Of a stretch of DNA of 64,000 nucleotides, positions 34,471 to 45,354 are shown in pieces. Position numbers and translations under genes: made by a program. The first letter of the stretch is position 1. Each line of letters opens with the position of its first letter. This stretch comes from Chionoecetes opilio. Taxonomy: Eukaryota; Arthropoda; Malacostraca; Decapoda; Majidae. Location: positions 134,922 through 198,921 of the forward strand of contig JACEEZ010006448.1 in the NCBI GenBank assembly GCA_016584305.1, read 5' to 3'. The notes beneath the pieces are model-generated. The model did no database searches and was not told where the DNA came from. It was given only the letters and a program-made list of their open reading frames with translations.

Positions 34471-36884
34471 TAGGGTTATGACTAAAAAATATTTTTTTCG
34501 AATTTTAAAATTCCTGCTATGTTAAGTGATGAGGTTTCATACGCTTATCATATTAGTTATAGTTATTGTTCTTTTGTATGAAAATATTTCCCCCACCGAG
34601 GCACTTATATTGCTGAATTTTCACTATGTTATGGTGAGGTCCTCTATTTAACATTAAATTTATGAAAAAATCGTAATTTCAATGCAAGTTGTAACTGGTA
34701 AAGTCTTCGTTGGGTATAGTGATTTGCACTTCTAACAACGATTTATATTTCTTGTATTTCAGCCTCATAGAAGAAATGTCATACTTCAGATCTAGTGACA
34801 GTTGAAAAGAATGCACGAAAATGGGCTTCAAATCTCCCCTTAGCCGTCCATACAAGGCGGCGTGACCTTCCTCGTGCTGAATGCTTGTCAAGTTACACCA
34901 GGCTACCTCAAAAGCGACATATTTTGGGAAGATACCACACGTTACTGGCAGAAGAGAAATTGAAAAATACTAGAATTCAACGGATTGTCAATTAATTAAC
35001 TCTGTGGTTGGAAAAACTCAGCTTTCCCACTCTTAGTCAGCAAGCCATAAATGCACGACTGACCAAACTTATAGGTTTGCATGAGAAGAACCAACGGAGA
35101 TCGAAAAAAGACTTTTTTTAATGATATAGACAGCATATTTAACATCACTAAAGTTGATGGTGCTTGGCTTTGTCGTGAGGATAAAGAGCTTTATCAAACA
35201 AAAGATAAGATAAGATAAGATTTTCATCCTATCTAGACACTTTGCAAGTACCAACTACAAGGTTATTGACTATACAAAGCGCCGCCACGTCAGCACGAAC
35301 TACAAACAAAAGAAATCAGGTGGGAAGGTGGGATATATGGTATACCACTCATAAGCCTGCACCAAATTTATCCGTGCATCCTTCAAAAAGACAGAGACAT
35401 GCACCATTACCACATGAGCAAATCGTTGGTATACCCAATACGGAAAATGAATCTGGCACCTCAAGCAACAATGTGAGCAGCGCAGCAGAGTGCACCTCTG
35501 ATGATGAGCCAGAGCCAACCATGAGAAAGAAACCATCTGCGACATACCACAAAAATTGGTGGCCACAAAACATGGCCACAAAATTGGTGACTCGTCAGTC
35601 TTTATCCACCAACAAAGCATCTAAAGTCTGTGCAAGTCTCGGAGAAGAAGGTGTGGCTCTTCCTACACCCACACAATCAGGTGTCTGGCGCGGAGTCGTC
35701 AGATTTGTAGAAAAAATGAAGGATGAAATCAAATTTCATCTGAAGGAGGAGAAGGACTTTTGTCTTCACTTTGATGGCAAAAGACTGTTAAAACATGAGT
35801 ATCATGACTGTAGTCTGCCTCAAAAGTGCAACTAGAGAGATTAAACTTGGAGTTGTACGGTGCAAAAGCGGATCTTCTCAGGATGTATATGACGCACTGG
35901 AGAAAATTATTGATGAATACGATGCCTGGTCAAGCATTAAAATGATCCTATGTGACACAACTACCGTAAACACTGGACGATCAAATGGCGTTGTTGTGAT
36001 AATACAGAGAGCGATGGTTGGAAAAGGTTTAGAGATGCCTCAATACATTGGATGTCAGCATCACATATTGGGCAGAATATTGAAACACGTTCTGGACTTC
36101 TACGTTTCTAAAACGACGACCAAACCGAGTCTGAACTACAAGTTCATCGATGAACTGTTGGAAAACTACAAAGAACTACAAAGTGAGTACAAGGCAGAAA
36201 CAGAAATGGATGTGGACGAGAACCCCGGCTGGAGGGACGACTTCAAGTTCTTGTATGAACTCTGCAAGGCATTCCAGCATTGTAAGAAGCACGCTGCATT
36301 CCCGGTCATCAAGTGGAGGAAGCTGCCTTCGCTACACAGTGCCCGATGGAACTCGAGGGCTATTTATACCCTCATTGCAAGCTTTCTACTGCCATCATGG
36401 CGCAGTGTTTTGGAGCTTCCAGCATGCTTCATCGCTGAAAAGTGGCAAGAAGCCTGGTTCAGTGCTCAAAAATTCAAGGAGACAACCTATGACAACCTCC
36501 TCCTCGGCATCATAAAGCTGGGATGTGCCAGTGCCCTGAAGGGCTTGAAAACTCACTGGAGCACTGTGAAGCAGGGCACCATCACTGCTTGATGTACCTC
36601 GCTCGAATATGATTGCCAAGAGGGCTGTGAAGGTGATGGAAGAGCTGGGTGAAAAATGCAAAAAAGACAAGTATTTAGATCTAAAGTTTGTTGCTACCAA
36701 CAATGTGTAGTTTGTGCAATGTAATATACAATTACTGCTATTAGAAAATTTCAAATATTTCTAAGCTTGTGTGGGGGACATATTTTTAAAATTGAACGGA
36801 ATCACTAAGGTTTTTGTAATGGGCACTAAAATGTTCATTACATTTCATAGCAGGCAAATATTTTTATTCCGAGTCATAACCCTA
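34471..36884 (+). mobile_element. DNA transposon with 8-bp target duplication
   Basis: TAGGGTTATGACT and AGTCATAACCCTA are inverted ends, with inner AAAAATATTT also inverted, flanked by a perfect 8-bp duplication CCCCACAT (34463-34470 and 36885-36892). The element is 2414 bp and encodes one transposase-like protein. An 8-bp duplication fits hAT or P-type insertion; the protein does not show the hAT features I know, so the superfamily is left open. Confidence 0.85.
34795..36710 (+). pseudogene. Transposase-like protein, unfamiliar family, four lesions
   Basis: Blocks in order: LPQKRHILGRYHTLLAEEKL, ARLTKLIGLHEKNQRRSKKD, KVDGAWLCREDKELYQTK, LHFDGKRLLKHEY, then VVCLKSATREIKLGVVRCKS, MILCDTTTVNTGRSNGVVV, YIGCQHHILGRILKHVLDFY, WRDDFKFLYELCKAFQHCKK, LPSLHSARWNSRAIYTLIAS and a tail MIAKRAVKVMEELGEKCKKD. 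FDGKR and CDTT look like RNase-H-fold catalytic Asp positions and GCQHHI a metal or structural motif (inference). Lesions: an extra T in 35113-35119, an extra GATAA unit at 35204-35220, a small insertion near 35805, and a shift near 36580. Confidence 0.65.
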
Positions 36885-36954
36885 CCCCACATACCTGTCC
36901 CCCTTCTCCATACCTCCACACACCTGCTATCCACCTCTCCACCCCACCACACAC

Positions 36955-37083
36955 CTGGGTCCAAGGTATGTGCTCTCCTGTCCGCAGCATGTTGACGGCA
37001 TTCATCAGGTTCTTGGTGTCACGCGACCCCCACTTGATCGGCCTCAGGTTGGGCAACAGGAAGCTCACCCAACGCTGCATCAC
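36955..37083 (-). CDS. SNAPC4: SNAPC4 exon, Myb repeats Ra/Rb
   Basis: The 129-nt phase-0 exon has acceptor TTTGCAG|GTGATG and donor CAG|GTGTGTGG. It encodes VMQRWVSFLLP, finishing Ra, then RPIKWGSRDTKNLMNAV and GEHIPWTQ, the start of Rb. The G-x-HIPW spacing matches the extended helix 1-2 region of Rb in SNAPC4. An 8-bp-TSD transposon ends only about 70 bp beyond the donor, at 36884. Confidence 0.9.
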
Positions 37084-37383
37084 CTGCAAACACGGCCGTA
37101 AGGGAATGACGTAAAGGAGGTGATGTCTTGAGAAAGGAAAAAATAGGGTGTGACCGAATAAAAAAACAGCAAAAAGGTAGGCCAAGTAAGGTGAAATAGA
37201 TTCGAATTGCAACTTGGGAGACTTGTTAATGATGAGAAAAAGACAGAGAGTGACAGACTCTCCTCTCCATTGCTTGTTTCCAATCTATACATCTCCTCTC
37301 AACTTCCTCCTTTGTCACAGCTATCAAGACTAAATCACATGCATAGAACAGCTGCCATGAACCACACACACACACACACACAC

Positions 37384-37572
37384 CTGGTAGCCGGTGCGGT
37401 TGTTGTGGAGGCGCATGGCGACGGCTTCCCAGTTGATGTTCTGTCCCGGCATCCTGACCAGCTTCTGTATGAGCTGGTCCTCCTCCTCAGACCAGTTAGC
37501 GTGGTTGATGTACGGGTGAAGCACATTCTCCCACATCAATTGACACTCCAGCGACGACCGGTACCCATCAAA
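37384..37572 (-). CDS. SNAPC4: SNAPC4 exon, Myb repeats Rh end and Ra
   Basis: The 189-nt exon has acceptor CTCCACAG|TTTGAT, donor CAG|GTGTGTGTGT, and phase 0 at both ends. It encodes FDGYRSSLECQLMWENVLHP, completing the half repeat, then the first full repeat with Trp anchors in NWSEEEDQLIQKL and INWEAVAMRL and the closing NRTGYQ. The donor lies directly in a TG microsatellite. A (GGT)n-rich tract precedes the acceptor (37574-37731 on the plus strand). Confidence 0.92.
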
Positions 37573-37974
37573 CTGTGGAGGGAGGAGTGGTAGTGGTGAT
37601 AGTGGTAGTGGTGGGAGGAGTAGAAGCGGTGGTGGTAGTGGTAGAAGTGGGAGTGGTAGAAGTATAGACGTGGTGGTGGTGGTGGTGGTGGTGGTGGTGG
37701 TGGTAGTAGTGGTGGTGGTAGTAGTAACCATTGAAAACCACAAGAAGAAGAATAGAGGAAGGAGGAAAAGGGAGAGGTTAGAAAAAGCAAACACACACAC
37801 ACACACACACTCACAATGCTACAAAACAAAACTTAAAAAAAAAAATTATGATCATATAGTAAGACATAAAAGAACACAAACTGAACTGATATCCTGAACA
37901 AGAACACAGCGTAACATTAGGTGAACGCAGCACAATCACAGCATCAGCCACAGCACCCCAGCACAGCCACTTAC

Positions 37975-38109
37975 AGCCTCTGCAGCGATCTCCTCCCAGT
38001 CCAACGCATGGCTCCTGTGGGGCGGCTCAAGTTCCTCGGGCGGTGTTCCCTTCAACCCTGACAGATCATCCTCCACAGTGTCAATCTCCTTCCTCAGTTT
38101 GGTCAGCAT
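37975..38109 (-). CDS. SNAPC4: SNAPC4 exon leading into the Myb half repeat
   Basis: The 135-nt exon is in phase 0 at both ends: acceptor CATAAACAG|ATGCTG and donor GCT|GTAAGT. It encodes MLTKLRKEIDTVEDDLSGLK and ends HALDWEEIAAEA, where the DWEEIA segment opens the Myb half repeat. The first 21 nt of this exon, with the acceptor in front of them, are repeated six more times upstream in the intron (see the repeat at 38110-38460). Confidence 0.88.
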
Positions 38110-38460
38110 CTGTTTATGTGAGGTTAGGTTATGCTAGGTTAGCTTCCTCAGTTTGGTCAGCATCTGTTTATGTGAGGTTAGGTTATGCTAGGTTAGCTTC
38201 CTCAGTTTGGTCAGCATCTGTTTATGTGAGGTTAGGTTAGGCTAGGTTAGCTTCCTCAGTTTGGTCAGCATCTGTTTATGTGAGGTTAGGTTAGGCTAGG
38301 TTAGCTTCCTCAGTTTGGTCAGCATCTGTTTATGTGAGGCTAGGTTATGCTAGGTTAGCTTCCTCAGTTTGGTCAGCAGCATCTGTTTATGTGAGGTTAG
38401 GTTAGGCTAGGTTAACTTCCTCAGTTTGGTCAGCATCTGTTTATGTGAGGTTAGGTTAGA
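38110..38460 (-). repeat. 54-bp tandem repeat of splice acceptor plus exon start
   Basis: Six extra copies of CATAAACAG|ATGCTGACC... (the acceptor and first 21 nt of exon 37975-38109) lie upstream in the intron, with exon-edge equivalents at 38163, 38217, 38271, 38325, 38382 and 38436. The spacing is 54 bp, except one 57-bp step caused by a CAG insertion. Each unit also has CTAACCTAGC, which holds branch-site-like CTAAC and an in-frame TAG shortly after the copied exon start. Confidence 0.92.
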
Positions 38461-38506
38461 TTCAGGTTAGGTTAGGTTTCACACACTTTAGGGTTAGGTT
38501 ACAGCA

Positions 38507-38681
38507 CAGCAAACCCTCACTTTTACGGACCTCTATACAACTCATTTTTCAACAGAGTTCATTATATACTGAAATGGTCTGTTATATATGCGTAAAGTTC
38601 GGATCCCGCGGATATAACAGACTTTCGGATATAACGTCACCCCCTTCCCCCCAACTGGTGTGTTAAAGTGAGGGCTTAGTG
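38507..38681. mobile_element. Short Tigger-like MITE
   Basis: CAGCAAACCCTCACTTTTAC and TTAAAGTGAGGGCTTAGTG are inverted ends, with TA only on the right. It is 175 bp and the same family as 17246-17933 and 39712-40009. Confidence 0.7.
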
Positions 38682-39215
38682 TATGTGGAAATTAGCTAAT
38701 GTAACGCTGATATTTAGGAAAGAGAACAAAAACCTCGCAAACAATTATCGCCCAATTAGTCTTAACTTCTGTGACTGTATAAATATTGTGGGCTAGAATA
38801 AGTGTCCTATCTTGAAGAAAATAAATCAATATTGGACTCCCAGCAAGGTTTCAATAATAACAGAGATCATGCTTAACTTTCTTACTCAGTTTTTTCAATG
38901 TCATGTGTTCAAAATGGAATGGTAAAATACCCTCGGATATTATATACTACCTTGATTTGAATTCACGTCTCCATTTCTCTCATTCTTGCTATTTTTCATC
39001 ATTAATCTTTCCCTTGGCATTCTTCCGCCTTAGCATCACTTACCCGTTTCCTAAGTGTCTTCTTCTCCCCCATCACTCCCTCTTCTTCTTCCCCCCCGTC
39101 TGTCTCCTCCTGTTTATGTGAAATAAAAAGTAAAATATAGTTAAGTCTCTATTTCTCTCATTCTTGCTTAGTTTATTAAATCTCTCATTTGTCCTTCCTC
39201 CTTACCCTCACTTAC

Positions 39216-39382
39216 CAGGTTCCTCTGTTTCTTCTTCTCTTCCTCTTCCCTATCTTCCTCCTCCTGTTGTGTCTTGATCAGGCGCTTCAGGTGTCTGATC
39301 CTCTCCTCGCCTTTCCTCACACACAATGCCTTCCACTTGTGTAGCACCACCTCCTCCAGGCGCCTGTGCTCCCGGGCCAGCC
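39216..39382 (-). CDS. SNAPC4: SNAPC4 exon, charged helical segment
   Basis: The 167-nt exon starts with two bases of a split codon after TGACCCAG and ends in phase 0 at CTG|GTAAGT, a strong donor. It encodes LAREHRRLEEVVLHKWKALC followed by a Lys/Arg/Glu-rich run likely to form a long helix or coiled coil, ending EEEEKKKQRNL. A similar charged helix with a WK core sits between the PYFKD motif and the Myb repeats in known SNAPC4. Confidence 0.82.
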
Positions 39383-39434
39383 CTGGGTCACGGGAGGGAG
39401 GGTGTTGTTGAGGCGTGGGGATGAGTAATGAGGT

Positions 39435-39660
39435 CATGGGAGGGAGTAGTGAAGGGAAAGGTTATGAGGTGATCACAACCGAGAAGTCCCGGGTTCGATA
39501 CCCATGTGGAGCAGAGAAAGATGGGCGCCCTCCTTAAAACCCAAATCCCTGTCCACCTAGCAGTGAATGGGTGCTGGGTATTAGCCGGGGTTGTGACCCG
39601 CCTCCCGGGGTGGTGGCTTCCCCCAACACTAAGCACTAAGAAACAATATAAAAATGTAGC
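39435..39660 (+). mobile_element. Second tRNA-like SINE family
   Basis: B-box-like GGGTTCGATACCC at about 39490, then a body with CCTGTCCACCTAGCAGTGAATG and GTGACCCGCCTCCCGGGGTG. Inverted copies are at about 56680-56830 and 58447-58600. Confidence 0.6.
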
Positions 39661-39711
39661 TATGGAGACGGGGCCACACGAGTGTAGCTCAGGCCCTGTA
39701 AAATACAACTA

Positions 39712-40009
39712 CAGTAAACCCTCGATAAACCGAACCTCGCTAAACTGAATGCCTTCGAACAAGCCTCTGATATACTGAACTCTAGTTCGGCATGTGCGGC
39801 GATTGGTGAGCCGACCGAACATGTTGGCCGGCCCGTGTGTCTCAGTTTACACGCAGCCATCATTGTGTGTGGACTATCGAACAATGCCCCTCATAAGCCC
39901 AACAGAGTTCAGTTTATGAAGCGGATAACCGATCATCCTATAAACAGAACTATTGGATATTGCGATCTATCCTTCCACCCAATTGATTCAGTTTATCAAG
40001 GGTTTACTG
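39712..40009. mobile_element. Tigger-like MITE with single-copy minisatellite seed
   Basis: CAGTAAACCCTCGATAAACC and TTTATCAAGGGTTTACTG are inverted ends with TA on both sides, 298 bp. Its middle contains GCCGACCGAACATGTTGGCC, the single-copy counterpart of the 19-bp unit amplified in the MITE at 17246. Confidence 0.8.
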
Positions 40010-40048
40010 TAGATGAACACACAAACACACACACACACACACACTCAC

Positions 40049-40280
40049 AGCCACGGTTCCGAGAGGTGTACAGATCCAGGTATCCCTCCTCCAGCTTCCT
40101 CTTAGCATCCTGGTTCATGGGGGCGCTCATCCCGCTGGCGTCCTTGAAGTAGGGGATGCAGAAGTGTGTGTAGCGCAGGGGGGGCCCCTCACCACCCTCC
40201 GCCTCACTCCAGCCAAACGAACCGCTGTCCCGCGGGGCGTTCCTCGAGCCTAAGTTCTCCATGGTAGTTTTGAGCTTTTT
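40049..40280 (-). CDS. SNAPC4: SNAPC4 exon with PYFKD motif
   Basis: The 232-nt exon has acceptor CCAACAG|AAAAAG and donor GCT|GTGAGT, the donor running straight into a TG repeat. It encodes KKLKTTMENLG, then CIPYFKDASGMSAPMNQDAK. The PYFKD...G...P.N.D block is the conserved signature upstream of the Myb region in SNAPC4. It starts in phase 0 and leaves one base for the next exon. Confidence 0.88.
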
Positions 40281-40499
40281 CTGTTGGAGCAAGAAGAGAA
40301 GGAGAAGGAGGAGGAGGAGGAGGAGAGGAGGAGGAGAGGAGGAGGAAAGGATATTACAAAGGGATTACTTACTTTGTTTATTACATATTTAATGCATTCT
40401 CTCTCTCTCTCTCTCTCTCTCTATGTCTCTGTCTCTTACACAAACACACAAGGTAAAATAGCATAAAGTATGCTATTCAAATGACACACACACACACAA

Positions 40500-41570
40500 G
40501 AACAAAAAAACAAAAAAACTTTCCCTGACAGAATATCAAATGCCTGGAATGACCTACAAACTTCTAAATGGTGACAGTGGCAAGAGGTGAGGTGAGGTGA
40601 GTATCAATCTGAATAAAAACCCAACAACAGATACCAGGACAGGGGCAGGATGTTCGAACGTTCGTAACTTATCGTAAGTTCATCTTAGAGCGTTCTTAGC
40701 AGCCATTTTTTATCTTGGGCTACGAAAACCACTGAGATGTATTTTCAAAGGACCTTCCGAATGTTCTTAGCTCACGATAATGCGATCTTCAAGTCCGTTC
40801 TGATCATTCGGAATGGAATCCAGCTGATTGTTGCTTGGCCAATCAGAAGTAAGATTTCATCAACCTTTGAGAATGTTAGCCAATCATAATGCACCGTCAG
40901 AATGTAAACAAATACATGACAAATATCACAACACTGAAGATCTATCCTCACTAATAACCTCGCGAGACCACCCCAAAAAAAATTACAAACCTAACCTCAA
41001 TATAACCTAAATTGGTAAAATTCTAGTTCCTTCCCGCCCTTTGGTCTCGCTAGGAGGTTATTGGTAAGATTAGGTAAGGTCGTAAGGTTATAATGAGGTT
41101 AGGTTAGAAATATTATTTTGGGGGTCAATTGGTCAATAGGAAGTATTGGTTGCAACTGCATATTTACCTAAATAAGTATGTGGAGGATAAAGGAATGTGT
41201 GATTGGTGGGCAAGGATGTCTGAGAAGAGTAGGTGCACTTGAATGGTATATGAGTAAAGCGAAATTTATGAATGAATGGTTCAATGATGGAAGCTGGGGT
41301 AGTGAGTTGTTATTCAAGGCAAGTTTAAGACCACTGATGTATGGTAGGGTGTATAGATTACATAGGATTACATAGGAATAACAGACACCAGGAGACCTAT
41401 TGGTCCATAACGAGGGTATCTGCTGAACTACATACTACTAACTATCAACTACTTGTAAGAAAACAGTTGGAAAATGATACCATGTCCCTAAAGAGGATAG
41501 GAACATGGAAGTTTCATAGTGCAGAATGATAGGATATGAAAAATACTAACTACAACTACCACTACCACTA
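40500..41570. other. Intron sequence, no gene supported
   Basis: 40640-40820 holds GAACGTTCGTAACTTATCG-type palindromic words. 40954-41063 is bounded by AATAACCTCGCGAGACCA and TGGTCTCGCTAGGAGGTTATT, a possible 110-bp MITE. A plus-strand frame at 41178-41375 (CLRRVGALEWYMSKAKFMNE, WFNDGSWGSELLF) may be a fragment of a dispersed repeat; I do not recognise it. Confidence 0.4.
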
Positions 41571-41574
41571 CAAC

Positions 41575-43750
41575 TAATCGATACGGGGGACTAGATACGA
41601 AATCGCACTATCAATACCCATTTACTTTACTGTGCGCGTCAAGTCTGTTTTTAAATGTAGTTATTGTGCTGGCTCCGACAACATTTGCTGGTAACTTGTT
41701 CCATCGATCAACGACTCTAACATTGAAATAATTTTTACGGAGATCGTGATGCAACGTTGACCGTTTAGTTTTAAACCATTATTTCTTGTTGTCACTTGAG
41801 TTGAAAGCTCGAATAGGTTCTCTTGATTATGACATCAAATCCTTTTAGGATCTTAAAGGTTTCTATCAAGTCCCTACGGATTCTACGATCCTTTAAGGAA
41901 AACATATTAAGTTTCCGCAGTCTCTCTTCATAAGATGAATTTCGCAGAGATGGGAATTTGTTTGGTTGCTCTTCTTTGCACTGATTCCAATTTGGCTTTG
42001 ATTTTTACGAAACAGGGCGACCAGAATTGAACGGCATATTCCAAGTGCGGCCTAACCAAGGACGTGTATAATTGTGTCATTACTTTCGGAGTTTTTATGT
42101 TCAAGTTGCGTTTAATAAAGCCCAACATCATATTTGCCTTTTTACTGGCAGCTGGGCAATGCGGACTGGTTTCAGATCAGTACTGATGATGCACCTAAAT
42201 CCTTTTTCCTGCTGTACTTCAGTTAACGATTTATTTTGCATTTGATAGTTATATTTGAGGTTATCGTTGCCTATATGCATTACTTTACATTTATCGGAAT
42301 TGAATTTTTAATAGCCATTTTATCACTCCAATCTGATAGTTTGTCGAGATCACTTTGTATGAGTTCGCAGTTTTCTCTAGTATATGCTTTACCGCCTAAT
42401 TTGGTGTCATCTGCAAATTTCGATATTTTAGATACAAGTCCGCTGTCCAGATCGTTGATATATATCAGAAAAAGAGTAGGACCCAAGACCGAGCCCTGAG
42501 GCACCCCACTAGTAACATCTAACCAATCAGATGCCTCGCCATTTATTACTACCCGTTGTTTACGATTTGAAAGCCAATCGCCAATCCATGAACATAATTG
42601 CTCTCCTAAGCCATGTGCCCTTAGCTTGGTCAACAGTCGCTTATGGGGAACTGTATCGAAGGCTTTCTGAAAATCAAGGTATATTACATCCGAGGGGAAA
42701 TTTTTGCGTCCCAGAATAAATGACATTAAAAAAATCGAGTAGGTTTGTTAAGCAGGATCTCTTATTTCGAAATCCATGCTGGGAGTTTAGTATTTAGTTT
42801 ATTTTCATCGAGAAAAGGACACTATTTTATCCCGCAATACTTTCTCAAATAGTTTAACAATCACAGACGTTAGACTAATTGGGCGATAATTACTTGCGAG
42901 GCTCTTACTCCCTTTCTTGAATATCGGTGTAACATTAGCTAATTTCCACATACTAGGAACATTTTTGTCCATTAGCGATTTATTGAGAATAATCTTTAAT
43001 GGGAGCGAAAGTTGACTGTGACATTCGCAAAGTAATCGCGGCGAAATTTTGTCCACCCCCACGGATTTTGCTGGGTCGAGTTTCTGCAAATACTTTGATA
43101 TTTCGTCTACTGTTATCTCTCCTATTTCCAATCTATCACTTTCAAGTCCTGCATACATGTTTACTGGTTCTGGTAATGGAGCTTCGCCTTCTTTAATAAA
43201 TACCGCATTAAAGTAATCATTGAGTACGAACGCCATACTCTTATTATCATTTACCAAGATGTTATTCTTATCTTTCAGTGGTCCAATACTTGTTTTGACG
43301 TTTTTCTTACTTTGAACGTATTGAAAGAACCTTTTTGGGTTTGATTTGGATTCCTTTGCAATTTTTTCTTCATACTCGCGCTTTTTAGTCTTTATTAATC
43401 CTTTGCAGCGACGTTTTACGTCATTGTATTCTCTAGAATCGCAGTCCGCATTTGATCGCTTGTAACCTTTATACGCTCGGCGCTTACTGCCAATGATTTG
43501 TTGAATCTCATTAGTCATCCAACTGGGTTTGTTTATGTTATTCAGACGTTTTCTTATCATGGGAACATGTTTTTCAACCACCGATTGGAGTTTATTTGTG
43601 AATAAATTACACATGTTTTCGGCGTTATTACCGTTTAGTAGGTCAACCCAATCAACTTCGCTTAGTACCCTGCTGATCTTCGTGAAATCTGCTTTATTAT
43701 AATTGGGAATTAATAACCGATTTTCTGTGATGTCTACATTGCAATTTATG
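41575..43750 (-). mobile_element. CR1-like LINE copy, RT nearly complete
   Basis: 42805-43614 (minus) holds the endonuclease-RT linker (NKPSWMTNEIQQIIGSKRRA, PKRFFQYVQSKK) and the RT start (SVGVDKISPRLLCECHSQLS, NYRPISLTSVIVKLFEKVL). 42280-42726 holds VIYLDFQKAFDTVPHKRLL, SGVPQGSVLGPTLFLIYIND and KFADDTKLGG. 41928-42131 holds SLVRPHLEYAVQFWSP. Frameshifts lie at about 42727-42805 and 42132-42280. It sits in a SNAPC4 intron in sense orientation. Confidence 0.85.
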
Positions 43751-43754
43751 CCTG

Positions 43755-43920
43755 AATGTAGGTAGCAAGTTGTGTAAGATGAGGGATGAGGGGGTGGATG
43801 AGACAGTGCAGCACCTGGTACTGTATTGCAGGAGATACGATAGGGAGAGAAGAGCTGTTATATGTATGTGGTCATGAAGGAGGGAGAGATGGCCAACTGG
43901 AATGAAATGCAACTGTTATA
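43755..43920 (+). mobile_element. LINE C-terminal Cys-rich fragment
   Basis: A plus-strand frame reads DEGVDETVQHLVLYCRRYDR, the Cys/His region after the RT of jockey/I-like LINEs. The related fragment at 56265-56474 reads CETGVDETVEYLILECERYE. Confidence 0.6.
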
Positions 43921-44660
43921 AGGTACTAACAGGGTTCATCATTTCTAAGTACTTGTATATATAATTTATAACGGAAACGGACCACTGCCACAATATAGTG
44001 AGACAAAAAAAAACAAAAAACCTGTAAGGCTTGTGGAGCCCGCCAATTCCTGCAGAATATTAACCAGCTATAGGGCTATAAGCAAAGGGAAATTGTGGGA
44101 ATTTAAAACACATCAAATCACTAAAATGCAAGGCTTTCATTTCAACCTAACCCATCTACTGTAATACGTATGTCAAGTTGATATTATTTCGGTGCATAGC
44201 TGGAGGGGAATCCCCCCCGCTCAATCACTAACCTAACCTAGACATATATCAACTGGCCAACATAACCTAAGCAAATAACCTAACCTAACTGTTCAGGCTA
44301 TTGCTGGTATTTAATCCCTGAATGCAGAAACATGGGTAAAAGTTGATAAGTGGAAAAGTTGACGCTCTATGATAAATCTTAGTGCTAAGATAGTCTTAAG
44401 AGACCGTTACGAGTGTTCAGACATCCGGCCCCAGGACTTTAATGCGTGTAGCTCAGGCCCTTCACGCTACCTGTTGCCGTATTTGTCTGTCCGGCAGCAA
44501 CCCTTCCTCCTCCGATACTATACTTCTAAAACCCTGCATGGTACGTTTTTATCCACCTTTTTTCTCTTGACAATGTGTAATATTATTCTTCCACAGAGTC
44601 TAGAGAAAAAAAAGTAAGGTAAAACTAGGGTAAGGTAAAGGTAAATGTAGAAGGTAATAC
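43921..44660. other. Intron, no gene seen
   Basis: Contains CTAACCTA-rich stretches (44220-44300) and unremarkable sequence. No ORF with family resemblance. Confidence 0.5.
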
Positions 44661-44666
44661 ACACAC

Positions 44667-44929
44667 CATGACTTGTTGGTTATTCTTCAGGGCCTCTTCC
44701 ACCCTCGCAATGGTGCCACGGAAGGACTGCTGAAGTGCCAGGTTGATCTGCAGTGCCTTGTGGGGTGTGGGCTCCTGTTCCACCAAGCCTTCCACCACCC
44801 CTTCCAGCCCCCCTGCACAGTCCACCGTCGCCAGGGAGGGGGCAGAGGAGGCGGCGGTGTTGGGGAAAGAGCTGGTGGACAGGTGGTGTTGGGGGAAGGC
44901 TGCCGGGGTGCCTGAAGTCTCCGATGTCA
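44667..44929 (-). CDS. SNAPC4: SNAPC4 exon, Ser/Pro linker and helix
   Basis: The 263-nt exon starts after CCAACAG with two bases of a split codon and ends in phase 0 at ATG|GTGTGTGT. The first 55 codons are Ser/Thr/Pro/Ala-rich. The last 30 include LQINLALQQSFRGTIARVEE and resemble the LQLN-xxx-Q-xxx-I/L helix that follows the acidic region of vertebrate SNAPC4. The donor lies in a short TG run instead of a GTRAGT consensus. Confidence 0.8.
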
Positions 44930-45109
44930 CTGTTGGGGGTTTGGGGGAAGGGGATGTGAGTTATTAATGGGTGGTGGTTAGTGATGGAGGGATGAAAATG
45001 AGGAGAGTATGGCAGGATTGGGCATTGAAGAGGTTGAGGCAATGGATAGAGATAGTTAGAAGCGCATCATCGACCGGCTAACCTCATAAGACATCATGGG
45101 AAATCTGAT

Positions 45110-45160
45110 GTTAAACAGAAAGAAGATGATGATGATGATGATGATGATGGTGGTTAGTGA
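45110..45160. repeat. (GAT)n microsatellite
   Basis: GATGATGATGATGATGATGATG at about 45124-45150. Confidence 0.9.
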
Positions 45161-45354
45161 TGGGGGATGTGGGTGTGGGAATGGGTGAGGGAGAGGAGAA
45201 GTAGGAGATGAAGGAGACGCATGAGAGAAGAGGTGATGGAGATGCAATGAGTGAAAGGTAAGAAAATGATTAAAGAGAGGTAGGATGGCCATGCATACCT
45301 ACACGCATACAGGAGCAGGAATACATAGGTACATATACATATATTCGTATAGTA

